64,000 nucleotides of DNA from Rhodococcus sp. KBS0724. GTDB lineage: Bacteria > Actinomycetota > Actinomycetes > Mycobacteriales > Mycobacteriaceae. Below, one piece after another: positions 37,985 to 47,698 of the stretch. Location: contig NZ_VCBX02000002.1 of the NCBI RefSeq assembly GCF_005938745.2, forward strand, positions 248,001 to 312,000, written 5' to 3'. Under the pieces are notes generated by a model that was not told the DNA's origin, searched no databases, and was given only the letters and a program-made list of their open reading frames with translations. The first letter of the stretch is position 1. Each line of letters starts with the position of its first letter. The translations under genes were made by a program, and so were the position numbers.

Positions 37985-38419
37985 TAATTGCCTGACCGTG
38001 CTCGACGAAATTCAGGTGATCGCCGAGTAACCGCACGTCGTGGTCAGGGCCATCCAATCGGGCCGTGTGAAGGTCGGGTTCCCGCTGAGCGGCCCGTGCG
38101 ACGGCCAGCGTATCGATGGGATCGGACTTGCTGTAGGTGCGGGCCGAGTCACGGACTGGGGCATCAACTTTGGTGGCACCCGCACGATCGACTGGCCCGC
38201 GGCGAGCGGATCGCGTTCCAGTCGCCGCGGCAGATGCCGGAAGTCTTCGATTGCCCAGAGCAGACTGTTGCCCTTGGCTAACTGCTCGGCCCAGTTCAGC
38301 AGCCCCAGATGCTCTTTTGTGGTCGTGGTGATCGTCTTTGGTGCCAGCTGGCGACCGTTGGGATCGACCGCGACGATGGTGTGGGCGCGCTTGTGCGCAT
38401 CGACTCCCAGAATGATCAT
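37985..38419 (-). pseudogene. IS110-family transposase N-terminal remnant
   Basis: From ATG 38419 the reading gives MIILGVDAHKRAHTIVAVD, then LLWAIEDFRHLPRRLERD and AAGQSIVRVPPKLM, typical of the RuvC-like domain of another IS110-family transposase. The frame then shifts (ARLDGPDHDVRLLGDHL in another frame) and similarity stops at about 37985. It is distinct from the intact element at 32244. Confidence 0.8.
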
Positions 38420-38622
38420 TGAACCCGTCTCCTTGTCCTTAAGGGGATCAGGGATCGCTTGGTGGGCACATCCCAGTCAGGGGCAATTCCGCGCTCCTCT
38501 CAAGACGCGCCAACCATCCTTGGCATCCGGTAGGCCGCACCACAGACAATGGCCACCAACGGCAAGTAATTGGGTGGAGCGAATCCGCCGGAACTCTCCA
38601 GTCAAACACAACCCCCCCGGAC

Positions 38623-38988
38623 ATGTGGACTGCGAAACAGATGCAACACCATCACCAGCCGCTGTGGCGGGCAGCGATCATCGCGCACTGCCGCTGGCGT
38701 GGCCGCCGCGTCGCGATGCGCATCGCCCGTGAAATCGGGCGGTGGCCACTACGTACTGTCACGGACTCGTGGGTTTACCCCTTGCCCGATGGTGTCGATC
38801 TCGCGGACGAGAGTGATGCGTTGGGCAAGATGACCCTCGAAAAACATGCCGCTCTCACCGAAGACCTGGCGACCGCACTCACCGACGCCCGCGATACTCA
38901 CGAGATCAATCTCGCGATCAAGGCAGTCTTTACCGACGGCGACGTTTCCGACGGCAATGTTGTCGACGAGGATGAAGGAAACAACTAG
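38623..38988 (+). CDS. C-terminal part of an unknown protein upstream of the Tpg-like gene (probably truncated)
   Basis: About 115 residues from 38640 look like genuine protein: PLWRAAIIAHCRWRGRRVAM, RIAREIGRWPLRTVTDSWVY, PLPDGVDLADESDALGKMTL, then an acidic tail ending DEDEGNN. The N-terminal side is lost in sequence next to the IS110 remnant, so only a C-terminus remains, and the ATG at 38623 is not a trusted start. TDSWVYPLPDG vaguely recalls the palm motif of family B polymerases; this is weak. The TAG overlaps the GTG of the next gene, so the two formed an operon. By position it may correspond to the telomere-associated (Tap-like) partner of a terminal protein. Confidence 0.5.
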   Translation: MWTAKQMQHHHQPLWRAAIIAHCRWRGRRVAMRIAREIGRWPLRTVTDSWVYPLPDGVDLADESDALGKMTLEKHAALTEDLATALTDARDTHEINLAIKAVFTDGDVSDGNVVDEDEGNN

Positions 38989-39785
38989 TGGCACTGCATC
39001 TTCCGAAGCCACGATCAAAGCAACCCGCACAGAAAACCGTCGGATTGGACGGGCTCAAGGTGTCGGTGTCCACTGCGGCGACGAGTGGGATCGAAAAATC
39101 GAAAACCGTCAAAAGTGGTGGTCTGGCGGGGTTGACCAGCAAAGTGTCCGTCCGGCAGATCCGCACGGAAATCGGTAACGACGGACTCCGCCAAGCAGCG
39201 ATCGATGCCGGCCGGACGCCGCCGTCGGATCGAACGCTGCGACGGTGGGCGCAACAAGGACGTATCCCGCATCCGGAGGTGTTCGAGCGTGCTCAACGCC
39301 GGGCGGCGATCGAGCGTCTCGGCGGAATCGATGCCGTCGCGCAGAAGATCGGGCGTTCTCGCTCTGCGGTGTCGCGGTATCGGTCGGGGGAGACGAACGA
39401 GTTGCGTGCCGATGCGAAGAAGAAACTCAAAAACGTCAAAGCCCACGACATTATGGACCGCGCTGGTGTGCTGCGTCCGGACGGGCAACCGAAGAAAGCG
39501 ACCATCCGGGTGCGTGGGGGAGTGTCCGTCCGTAACGGCTCCGAGGAAGGGTACGACTATCGGGTGCGTACCTTGGATTTCGCGAATTCGGACAGCCCGT
39601 TCAGTGTCGAGGAAACCCGTGAACTCGCCGCAGCACTCGCGAACGACGACAATGCCCGCGTCGTGGCGATCCTCGAACGCCACGCCACGATGGACTATCC
39701 GGAGAACAAGGGCTTCGACCAATACAGTGATGCCTTCGGATTCCACTTCGATTCGATCGAATCCGTCCACATCGACTGGACATAG
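38988..39785 (+). CDS. Tpg-like telomere terminal protein candidate
   Basis: The 265-residue protein has two helix-turn-helix-like regions: LRQAAIDAGRTPPSDRTLRR (about 65-85) and IDAVAQKIGRSRSAVSRYRS (about 110-130), the second followed by GETNELRADAKKKL. Its C-terminal half reads YDYRVRTLDF ... DNARVVAILERHA ... FGFHFDSIESVHIDW. This order (HTH, R-x-A-D segment, beta-rich tail ending in an acidic D-x-D/W motif) matches my recollection of Tpg proteins, which cap and prime the ends of actinobacterial linear replicons. It is longer than the roughly 185 residues usual in Streptomyces. GTG 38988 overlaps the upstream stop. Alternatively it is a plasmid or phage HTH regulator. Confidence 0.5.
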   Translation: MALHLPKPRSKQPAQKTVGLDGLKVSVSTAATSGIEKSKTVKSGGLAGLTSKVSVRQIRTEIGNDGLRQAAIDAGRTPPSDRTLRRWAQQGRIPHPEVFERAQRRAAIERLGGIDAVAQKIGRSRSAVSRYRSGETNELRADAKKKLKNVKAHDIMDRAGVLRPDGQPKKATIRVRGGVSVRNGSEEGYDYRVRTLDFANSDSPFSVEETRELAAALANDDNARVVAILERHATMDYPENKGFDQYSDAFGFHFDSIESVHIDWT

Positions 39786-40057
39786 GTCATCCAACAGCCC
39801 CGAACGGCTCGACAGGACGCGGCGGTCACGAGACTTGCCTTGGTTTCTGCAGCAGCATCACGACCTTTGGAATGAGAGATCAATACCTCGGTTGAAAATG
39901 ATCCCGCGGATCCGGCAACGTGAAGACGGTGACTTCCGCAGCTGTAGCGATCTCGTCGTCGGTGGGTGGTGGTAGCTGTGACTAAGAAAGTTCATCTGGC
40001 GGTTTTCGTAGGTACGTCGGCGATCGACTCAATATCTACCGCCGCACATCGCGGGTG

Positions 40058-40849
40058 TCACGTTGTTGTGCTGTTTTGATGCGAGTTCGTTGTTACGAGC
40101 GCACGGACAACGTGATCGCCGTAGAGCTTGACCTGATCAATCGGGAGTCCGGAGTCGGTGAGTATCGTGTCGACCTCGTAGATCGCTGCAACCTTGGCAA
40201 GAGCGCGGTGTCCCAACTTCGAACTATCCGCGACGACGACGGTTCGGGTTGCCGCTGCGATGATTGCGCGTTTGATCGGAATCTCGAGGGTGTTGGTATT
40301 GGTGATGCCTGCTATGGGGTCGATGGCGTCCGCGCCGAGAAAGGCCCAGTCGGCGGAATAGTCGGAGAGAAAGTCTACGGCGCGTTCACCGACGAGTGTG
40401 TAGACGGATCCGAGGAGTTCACCGCCGGTCACCAGCAGCCGTATGGCAGGGATGGTGGCCACATATTTTCCGATGCGGAGGTCGTTGGTGATGATCGTCA
40501 GATCTGTTCTGTGCCGAAGCTCCAAGGCGACCTGGTATGTGGTTGAGCCACTATCAAGAATGACGGTATCTCCATCCAGAACTTTCTGTGCGGCACATTG
40601 AGCGATCGCCGCCTTTTCTTGTCGTCGTGCGGTTTCCTTTACCGCATAGGGGATCTCGAATGCTGCACCGGTGACTGGGCGGGCCCCTCCGTGTGTTCGT
40701 TCAGCTTTTCCGGACCGAACCAAGGTGTCGAGATCGCGACGAATCGTAGATGCATCGACACCGAGTTCACGCGACAAGATCTTGGCCTCAACGTAGCCGT
40801 CAGCGTGGATGCGTTGGAGAATCGCGTCCCGCCTTTCCTTTGCAGGCAA
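40058..40849 (-). CDS. DeoR/GlpR family transcriptional regulator
   Basis: The 263-residue repressor has an N-terminal DeoR winged helix (RRDAILQRIHADGYVEAKIL, then SRELGVDASTIRRDLDTL, residues about 5-45) and a C-terminal sugar-phosphate-binding DeoR domain (VILDSGSTTYQVALEL, TIITNDLRI, GADAIDPIAGITN). The TTG start at 40849 is supported by AGGAGAAC on the minus strand. It diverges from gnd-fgd, whose enzymes act on sugar phosphates, so it probably responds to a sugar phosphate and controls that operon and itself. Confidence 0.9.
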   Translation of the reverse strand: MPAKERRDAILQRIHADGYVEAKILSRELGVDASTIRRDLDTLVRSGKAERTHGGARPVTGAAFEIPYAVKETARRQEKAAIAQCAAQKVLDGDTVILDSGSTTYQVALELRHRTDLTIITNDLRIGKYVATIPAIRLLVTGGELLGSVYTLVGERAVDFLSDYSADWAFLGADAIDPIAGITNTNTLEIPIKRAIIAAATRTVVVADSSKLGHRALAKVAAIYEVDTILTDSGLPIDQVKLYGDHVVRALVTTNSHQNSTTT

Positions 40850-41041
40850 GAAGTTCTCCTTAGTGATTGTCCGGTGACCTCGGTGTGGGAGTCAACGGAT
40901 CGTATCGCTCATCGCGCGGATATTGACAGTATTTCCATCTGTTCTGCATGATTACATGCATTAAGTGCGCGAAATCGTGCAGATAGAATCTTGGGAGTCT
41001 GCGTTCACGCCAATCGCAGCAGAACCTCAAGGAGTTTCCTG
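40850..41041. promoter_or_regulatory. Divergent DeoR / gnd-fgd control region
   Basis: This 192-base region holds two divergent promoters. It includes an AT-richer central part (TGCATGATTACATGCATTAA near 40945-40965) with the palindrome TGCATGatTACATGCA-like symmetry, a possible DeoR operator. AAGGAG lies seven bases before gnd. Confidence 0.45.
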
Positions 41042-41935
41042 ATGCAAATGGGTTTGGTAGGTTTAGGCCGGATGGGCGCGAACATGCGGGAGCGTATTCG
41101 GGACTCCGGCCACGAAGTCATCGGATTCGACTCCGATCCGTCCATTCGCGACGTGGAATCCCTACCGGAATTGGTGGCTCGGCTCAGCCGCCCAAGAGTG
41201 GTGTGGGTGATGGTTCCCTCCGGCGAGCCGACCCGTGCGGTGATCAGCGAACTGAGCGACTTGTTGGCTGGTGGCGACCTTGTCATCGAAGGCGGTAATT
41301 CCCATTTCTCGGACGACGAAGCGCACTCTGCCGTGCTGGGGGAGAGCGGAATCAGTTATGTGGACTGCGGTGTGTCGGGCGGGGTGTGGGGTTTGAAGGA
41401 AGGCTACGGATTGATGGTGGGGGGTGAGGAAGCTGATGTTGCTCGCGCAATGCCGATCTTCGATGCGCTCAGGCCGCGGGGACGACGGGAGGACAGTTTT
41501 GTCCATGCCGGGTCGATCGGCGCCGGACACTACGCGAAGATGGTGCACAACGGTATCGAGTACGGATTGATGCAGGCCTACGCCGAGGGATACGAACTCC
41601 TGGCTGCCGAACCGCGGATCTCAGCTGTTGAAAACGTCATGGGTGCATGGCAAAAGGGGACAGTGGTCCGCTCCTGGCTCCTGGAATTACTGGTCGCGGC
41701 GCTTCGGGAAGACCCGGGATTGAGCTCGATTTCCGGGTACACCGAAGATTCGGGTGAGGGTCGTTGGACTGTGGAAGAAGCCGTCTCCCACGCAGTTCCG
41801 GTTCCGGTTATCGCGGCGGCCCTCTTCGCTCGTTTCTCCTCTCGGCAAGATGATTCTCCTGCCATGAAGGCAGTATCAGCGCTTCGTGGACAATTCGGTG
41901 GACATGACGTCCAACCAGGAAAGGTAGTTGTGTGA
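41042..41935 (+). CDS. gnd: 6-Phosphogluconate dehydrogenase, decarboxylating
   Basis: The 297-residue protein is of the shorter bacterial 6-phosphogluconate dehydrogenase type that converts 6-phosphogluconate to ribulose 5-phosphate, CO2 and NAD(P)H. The cofactor motif is [13 protein letters not shown], followed by [21 protein letters not shown] and [16 protein letters not shown], which contains the catalytic lysine and asparagine region. ATG 41042 has AAGGAG seven bases upstream. The stop overlaps the fgd ATG (TGATG), so the two are co-translated. It takes the pathway one step beyond Fgd, after lactonase. Confidence 0.92.
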   Translation: MQMGLVGLGRMGANMRERIRDSGHEVIGFDSDPSIRDVESLPELVARLSRPRVVWVMVPSGEPTRAVISELSDLLAGGDLVIEGGNSHFSDDEAHSAVLGESGISYVDCGVSGGVWGLKEGYGLMVGGEEADVARAMPIFDALRPRGRREDSFVHAGSIGAGHYAKMVHNGIEYGLMQAYAEGYELLAAEPRISAVENVMGAWQKGTVVRSWLLELLVAALREDPGLSSISGYTEDSGEGRWTVEEAVSHAVPVPVIAAALFARFSSRQDDSPAMKAVSALRGQFGGHDVQPGKVVV

Positions 41936-42939
41936 TGTTGAAGTTTGGGTACAAGGCCTCGGCGGAGCAGTTCGGGCCTCGGGAGCTGGTGGAGCTGGCA
42001 GTTCTCGCCGAACAGCACGGCATGGATTCCGTTGCGGTCAGTGATCATTTCCAGCCGTGGCGACACAACGGTGGCCACGCACCCTTCTCCCTTGCCTGGA
42101 TGACGGCGGTGGGTGAGCGGACCGAGCGCGTACAGATCGGCACGTCGGTGATGACTCCGACGTTCCGCTACAACCCGGCTGTCATCGCGCAGGCTTTTGC
42201 GACCATGGGTTGCCTGTACCCGGGACGCATCATGCTCGGTGTGGGCAGTGGTGAGGCGCTCAACGAGATCGCCACCGGATTCCAGGGCGAATGGCCGGAG
42301 TTCAAGGAACGCTTTGCGCGGCTGCGCGAGTCGGTTCGGTTGATGCGCGAGCTGTGGCTCGGTGACCGCGTCGACTTCGAGGGCGAGTACTTCACGACTC
42401 GTGGCGCGTCGATCTACGACGTCCCCGAGGGCGGTATCCCCGTGTACATCGCCGCGGGTGGTCCGGTTGTCGCACGGTACGCCGGCCGCGCCGGTGACGG
42501 TTTCATCTGCACGTCCGGCAAGGGCATGGATCTCTACACCGAGAAGCTGCTTCCGGCAGTGGCAGAAGGCGCTGCCAAGGCAGAGCGCGACGTCGCCGAG
42601 ATCGACAAGATGATCGAGATCAAGATCAGCTACGACACCGATCCGGACGCTGCACTCGAGAACACCCGTTTCTGGGCGCCGCTCTCGCTCACTCCCGAGC
42701 AGAAGCACAGCATCGAAGATCCCATCGAAATGGAAGCAGCAGCCGACGCCCTTCCCATCGAGCAGGTCGCGAAGCGCTGGATCGTCGCGTCCGATCCCGA
42801 CGACGCAGTCGAGCAGGTCAAGGCCTACGTCGACGCCGGACTGAACCACCTGGTGTTCCACGCACCCGGCCATGATCAGCGTCGTTTCCTCGAACTGTTC
42901 GAGCGCGATCTGGCGCCGCGGTTGCGCACACTGGGCTGA
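41935..42939 (+). CDS. fgd: F420-dependent glucose-6-phosphate dehydrogenase
   Basis: This 334-residue LLM-family enzyme oxidises glucose 6-phosphate to 6-phosphogluconolactone and reduces coenzyme F420. It reads very close to mycobacterial Fgd: [53 protein letters not shown] and the glutamate/lysine region around [22 protein letters not shown] 41935 overlaps the gnd stop by one base. With gnd it forms an oxidative pentose-phosphate unit that feeds reduced F420 to LLM enzymes. A broken pgi follows five bases after the stop. Confidence 0.95.
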   Translation: MLKFGYKASAEQFGPRELVELAVLAEQHGMDSVAVSDHFQPWRHNGGHAPFSLAWMTAVGERTERVQIGTSVMTPTFRYNPAVIAQAFATMGCLYPGRIMLGVGSGEALNEIATGFQGEWPEFKERFARLRESVRLMRELWLGDRVDFEGEYFTTRGASIYDVPEGGIPVYIAAGGPVVARYAGRAGDGFICTSGKGMDLYTEKLLPAVAEGAAKAERDVAEIDKMIEIKISYDTDPDAALENTRFWAPLSLTPEQKHSIEDPIEMEAAADALPIEQVAKRWIVASDPDDAVEQVKAYVDAGLNHLVFHAPGHDQRRFLELFERDLAPRLRTLG

Positions 42940-42944
42940 CGGCT

Positions 42945-43600
42945 ATGAATATCGACGTCACCCAAACTCTGTTGTGGGAGAAGATCGTTGATCACCAAGG
43001 TGACGGTCGCTGCGCTACATCTGCGGGAGCTGTTCGACGCTGACCCGCACCGTGGTCGCGACCTGACCGTCGCCGCCGGTGACTTGAATATCGACTACAG
43101 CAAGCATCGGGTGACCCGCGAGACCCTCGAACTCGCCCGGACAGCCGGGGTAGAGGGACATCGCGACGCGATGTTCGCAGGTCGCGGTTCAACGTGTCCG
43201 AAGACCGATCGGTTTCTCACGTAGCACTGCGAGAGCGCCGTGGTACTGCTATGTATGTGGACGGACGGAATGTCATCGGAGACGTCCACCATGTCTTGGA
43301 CCAGATGGGTGAATTTGCCGACCGAATACGATCCGGATCGTGGCGCGGAGTAACCGGAGAGACCATCCGAACCGTCGTGAACAGAGGATCCGCCGGATCC
43401 AACCTCGGTCCGGCGGATCTACTTTCTGTGCTGCCCTACCTCGTTCCGGTTACTACGCTTTTCATCGTCGTATCCAAGACGTTCTCCACCCTGGAGACAA
43501 TGACAAATGCCACCGCCGCGCGCACGTGGCTGGTCGAAAGGCTTGGACAAGACGCAGTCTCGCTGCACTTCGTGGCGGTTTCCACCGACATCGATGATGA
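42945..43600 (+). pseudogene. pgi: Glucose-6-phosphate isomerase, broken
   Basis: The N-terminal third of a glucose-6-phosphate isomerase is readable in three frames: [20 protein letters not shown], then [99 protein letters not shown] and HFVAVSTD. An extra base near 43005 and a missing base near 43185 shift the frame, part of the region between SNLGPAD and TLFIV is deleted, and the C-terminal two thirds are absent. It follows fgd by five bases, so a gnd-fgd-pgi operon once existed. Confidence 0.9.
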
Positions 43601-43649
43601 CCATTGGGCGAGACCGCTTTGCGGTTTGCCTTCGGCGCGGCGCGGCGAT

Positions 43650-45238
43650 GCGATGTTTTTGCGGCGCAGTCGATTCGTGGCTCTTGCAGTTGGCGTCACC
43701 GCGGTCCTCGCGGTGGGTCCTGCACCCCTCGCCGCTGCGGAGCCGGCACCGAGTGGAGATCTTCGTTGGGAGTCCTGCCCGGCCGAATATCAGCTCGATC
43801 CGGCATCTGATCAGTGTGCTTCGGTCACCGTTCCCCGCAACTACGCAGAGCCTGACGCCGGCACGATCGACGTGCTCGTCACCCGGCACCGTGCCGAGGA
43901 TCCGGGCTCGCGCAAGGGTGTGCTGTTCACCAATCCGGGTGGGCCCGGTGGAGATGCGATCGGCTCGAACAGGATGTTTGTCGACGTCCTGCCCGGTGCG
44001 GTCCGTGCGCAGTGGGACGTGATCGGGGTCCAACCGCGCGGACTCTCGTACGCCGGCGCGCTCGCGTCGTAGTGGGCCCCGAGCAGGCGACGGCGGCGAG
44101 TCTCGGTTTCGGTGGGGCTGCGGCACGAAACGCATGCGAGGCTGGTGCGCCGGGCGCCACGGCGCACCTGACGACCGAGAACACCGCAAAGGACTGGGAA
44201 CAGGTCCGGGTTGCGCTCGGCGAAGATGTCATCGACATCTACGGCCTGTCCTACGGCACTATTCTCGGATCCACCTACGCGACGCTTTTCCCTCAGCACA
44301 CCGGCCGTATGGTTCTCGATTCCGCGGTCGACCAAAATTGGTTGTGGAACGAGGTGTTGTGGCAGCAGAACGACGGCTACAAAGCTCGCTTCTACGACTT
44401 CATGGATTGGATCGCCGCCAACAACGACACCTACGGACTCGGCGAGACGCAACTGAAGGTCTACCAGCGGTGGTCGGACCGGATTGTGGCGGAGGCCGGT
44501 GGTAACCCGACGCTTGCCCAGGTCGGTGACGTACCGCCCGGCCTCGAAGCGCTCGCGGAAGCCTACCGCCGCGGGGTCGATCTGACCGGACCGGCGCGCG
44601 TTCAGTTCGAGGCGTTCATTCGGGGCCTCGCTGATCCGTCGCATACGCAGATGTCGTCGAGCATCTACGTGATGACGCGGCAGGTGCTTCCGGCTCGGAA
44701 CAGTTGGCCACTGATGGCTCGGATAATCCGCGACGGTGTCGAGGCGATTCCCAGCGGTGCCGGGATGAGCGACATACCGGAGCAGGAGTTGGAGCGAATT
44801 GCTCAGTCCCAGATGATGCAGGCACTGATTCTGTGCAACGAGAACAGTGTGGCGGATCGGCCGGATCGAATCCCGGGTTGGCTGTTCTCGACGTTCGTCA
44901 CCGGAGATCTCTTCGAGCTCATCGGGTACGGCTACAGTGCTGGGACCTTCTGTGCCGGTGCGGCTCCCGTTGCCGCGTTGCCCGAATTGACTAATCGGGG
45001 ACTGGCGACGGCGCCGCTTGTTCTGCAGGGGCTGCGTGACCCGCAGACGCCTTATCAGGGTGGGGTGCAGCTCGCTCGCGACATGGGGGCGAATCTGGTC
45101 ACCGTGGACGGCGGCGATCACGGTGTGGGTATCCAGGGTGGTAACGCTGTGATAGATCAGGCCGTCACCGACTACCTCGAGACCGGGCGTACCACGGTCA
45201 CACATGCGCCCGAGGCTCCGATCACCGCGCCGCTGTGA
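43650..45238 (+). pseudogene. Secreted S33-family (tripeptidyl) aminopeptidase, frameshifted
   Basis: The N-terminal frame opens [20 protein letters not shown] with a signal peptide ending near AEPAPS, then [14 protein letters not shown] and [20 protein letters not shown], ending [23 protein letters not shown] at 44072. The rest lies in the next frame from about 44080: TTENTAKDWEQVRVALGED, the nucleophile motif YGLSYGTILGSTYATLFP, a long helical cap, and the C-terminal TAP-like domain with LRDPQTPYQGGVQLA and GGDHGVG. Together they match secreted actinobacterial alpha/beta-hydrolase peptidases of about 500 residues. One frameshift at 44040-44090 splits it; a sequencing error or an active revertant cannot be excluded. 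Confidence 0.82.
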
Positions 45239-45507
45239 GGCCGTTTCGGTTTTGACGGGTGAAGGTGCACGTCGCTTCGCGTGGAGGTTGGCTGTGTTGA
45301 CACCAGGCAGGCACGGTATTGCCCGCGGTGAGGCTTGCCTTTCGGCGATGGAGGGTCCGGGGGCGGGCCACGCCCGGCCGGCTTCTCTCGAATGCGTCTC
45401 GATCTCGCATACCATCGTCAAGCTCAATGGAAATTTGGTTATGGACCACTATCGGTGATTGATTCTGAATGTGTCAGTGACTGAGAGGTATTCGTTTCGG
45501 GGGAGGT

Positions 45508-45789
45508 CTAATCCGGCTCGTCCCGTACATGTTCGAGGCCGCGTACGAAGCGATGCAAGTGCGGGGTGATCATCTGCTGCGACGGTCGATGTGCATCAGA
45601 GTGTCCGCGGGAGACTCCCAGGGTGGACTCTAACCTCGATTCTGTTGTCCGGTCAGTGCCAGTGTGATCATTTCCTTCGGTTTCGCGTAGCAGTGAAGTG
45701 GTCCGTGTGTAAGCCGTGGTCAGTCCGTCGATTTGCTGGACACATGTGCGTCGGTCACAGCTGGTGTTCGAGCACAGAAATCGACGCAC
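45508..45789 (-). pseudogene. ISL3-family transposase scrap
   Basis: MRRFLCSNTSCDRRTCVQQI and GLTTAYTRTTSLLRET correspond to the zinc-finger region of an ISL3 transposase; the following GLEHVRDEPD-like part is out of order. It resembles the N-terminal part of the remnant at 30405 but is not a copy of it. Confidence 0.65.
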
Positions 45790-45949
45790 CCGCGCGGCAA
45801 CGTAATTCGATCATCAAGCTATAGCAGTATTGGCGAGCATTCGTTCGTACCGGTGGTTCACTCGTTTCGAGGAAACATCGGGGACTGCCCCCGGTTTGGT
45901 TGACATCTGACCTGTGAAGATCAGTCTTCACGGTGAAAGGATGTACATC

Positions 45950-46235
45950 ATGCCGAAGCCGTTCCCCGAGGAGTTCCGCCCGCGACGTAGTCGCGGTCGC
46001 CCGCAAACGCGAGGCCCCACTTTTCCAGATCGCGAAAGACTTCGGTGTCAGCGAGGCAACGCTGCACAACTGGCTCAAGAAAGCCGACATCGAAAACGGC
46101 AACCGACCAGGAGCGGCGAAGGAAGAGTCCGCTGAACTGCGCGAACTCAAGAAGCGCAATCGACTTCTCGAGCAGGAGAACGAGGTCCTGCGTCGGGCCG
46201 CGGCATATCTCAGTCAGGGCATTCTCCCAAAATGA
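45950..46235 (+). pseudogene. IS3-family OrfA, frameshifted (copy 2)
   Basis: Same as at 14250: the start MPKPFPEEFR is out of frame with the helix-turn-helix part because of one extra C. The alternative GTG start is at 45933. Confidence 0.75.
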
Positions 46236-47096
46236 TGTTCCCGCTGGTCCGCGACCTCGCCGTAGATGGAGTTCCCGTCACGGCGGGCTGCCGGGTGCTC
46301 GGTTTCTCGACGCAAGCGTTCTACAAAATAGCGCCAAGATCCTGTGACACAGAGAGATTGGGACGACACACATCTGATCAACGCCGCCTACGACATTCAC
46401 GCCGACGACCCGGCTTTCGGATATCGATTCATCGCCGACGAATTACCGAGCCGAGGCATCATCGCCGGTGAGAACCGCGTTGCCCGGTTGTGTTCGCAGC
46501 AACGGATCTGGTCGGTGTTCTCGAAGAAGAAGGGACTGAACAGGAAATCGGGTCCACCGGTCCATGACGATCTCGTCGCCCGCAGGTTCACGGCACAGAA
46601 GCCGAACCAGGTGTGGCTCACGGACATCACCGAACACCGGACCGATACCGGAAAGCTGTACTTGTGCGCGATCAAGGACGTGTATTCGAACAAGATTGTC
46701 GGCTACTCGATCGATTCGCGAATGAAAGCGTCACTAGCTGTCCGTGCACTGACCAATGCCGTCGCTCTCCGGGAGCCGGCCGGGACGATCGTACATTCCG
46801 GCAGGGGCAGCCAATTTCGGTCGAGAAAGTTCGTGCACGCATTGTCGGACAACGGTTTACAGGGTTCCATGGGAAGATTTGGGGCATGCGGCGACAATGC
46901 CGCTATGGAATCTTTTTTCTCGTTGTTGCAGAAGAACGTCCTCGACCGTCAACGGTGGTCGACTCGTGAACAGCTGCGGCTTGCGATCGTGACCTGGATC
47001 GAGAAAACCTACCATCGCAAACGTCGGCAACGACGCTTTGGAAAGCTCACACCGATCGAGTTTGAGACAATCACCCAGACCGCATACGCGGCCTGA
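46232..47096 (+). pseudogene. IS3-family OrfB, frameshifted and D-to-G mutated (copy 2)
   Basis: Same lesions as at 14532: frame break near 46330, and HSGRGSQF in place of the catalytic HSDRGSQ. The first aspartate (WLTDITEH) and the glutamate (NAAMESFF) are present. Confidence 0.85.
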
Positions 47097-47283
47097 AACT
47101 ATCAACCCCACAAGTCAACCGAAGTGGGGGCAGTCCCTCGCGCGTCGGACAGTTCGCTGAAACAGGCACACGAAGGCATAGCAGAGTCCCACTGAGTTGG
47201 GCTGTGCTGAGTGCACAGTGCTTCTGGATTGGACTAACTCTGTATCGACTCAGAGATATGTCAAACCCTGTGGATCATAAGTT

Positions 47284-47466
47284 TCAGGCGACCTCCGTTC
47301 CGGTTGAATCTGCTTGACCCGGTGCTGATACCGGCGTGATGTCGGTGGGTCGTTCAAGCAGTTTCCCCTTGCAGAATGCGGCCCCGGCGCGCACAAGCGC
47401 AACCGAATGTGGGACTTTGACCGTCCGCCAACGAGCCTGTGCGGCGTCAATCAGCTTGTAGGGCAT
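47284..47466 (-). pseudogene. IS256-type transposase C-terminal scrap
   Basis: The reading KLIDAAQARWRTVKVPHSVA then LVRAGAAFCKGKLLERP is the C-terminal tail seen in some actinobacterial IS256-family transposases. No catalytic domain is present. It is read on the minus strand just right of IS3 copy 2. Confidence 0.55.
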
Positions 47467-47527
47467 GGCAAGTCCTGCAGCGGGGACTGTAAGAACAACG
47501 GTGTACTCTGAAAGGAGATACGCCACT

Positions 47528-47698
47528 ATGAGTGACGTGATTGATCGTGAGACGGACTCGGTTCGGCCGGGTATCAGCGATGCGCGGCTCAAAGAGCCGG
47601 TCGAGCAGGCTATTGCGTTCCTCGGCAAGTGCGAAGCTGACACAGCGGCAGGCGGCCCATATGCGACTCTCGCTGCGAGCTTCCGCAACGCAGATTAA
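47528..47698 (+). CDS. Small unrecognised protein (56 aa)
   Basis: ATG 47528 is preceded by a strong AAAGGAGATA ten bases upstream. The product MSDVIDRETDSVRPGISDAR continues with LKEPVEQAIAFLGKCEADTA and a short tail. It is acidic, soluble and of unknown function. It is the first of several small genes in this block, which suggests a plasmid- or phage-derived segment. Confidence 0.6.
   Translation: MSDVIDRETDSVRPGISDARLKEPVEQAIAFLGKCEADTAAGGPYATLAASFRNAD

Larger units (their letters stand above)
45881..47137 (+). mobile_element. IS3-family element, copy 2 (1,257 bp)
   Basis: Identical by eye to the copy at 14181 and in the same orientation, 31,700 bases away. The 12-bp terminal repeats GGGACTGCCCCC are perfect, and the triplet TCG is found on both sides (45878-45880 and 47138-47140), a normal 3-base IS3 target duplication. 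This copy inserted cleanly into ISL3-type debris. Confidence 0.93.

Noticed and set aside
41578..42873. Long minus-strand open frame (431 codons) opposite gnd-fgd
   Set aside because: The plus strand encodes clear Gnd and Fgd proteins; the minus frame has no domain and shadow-like composition.
43841..45427. Long minus-strand open frame (528 codons) opposite the peptidase gene
   Set aside because: The plus strand shows peptidase motifs in order, including GLSYG; the minus frame is a GC-driven shadow.
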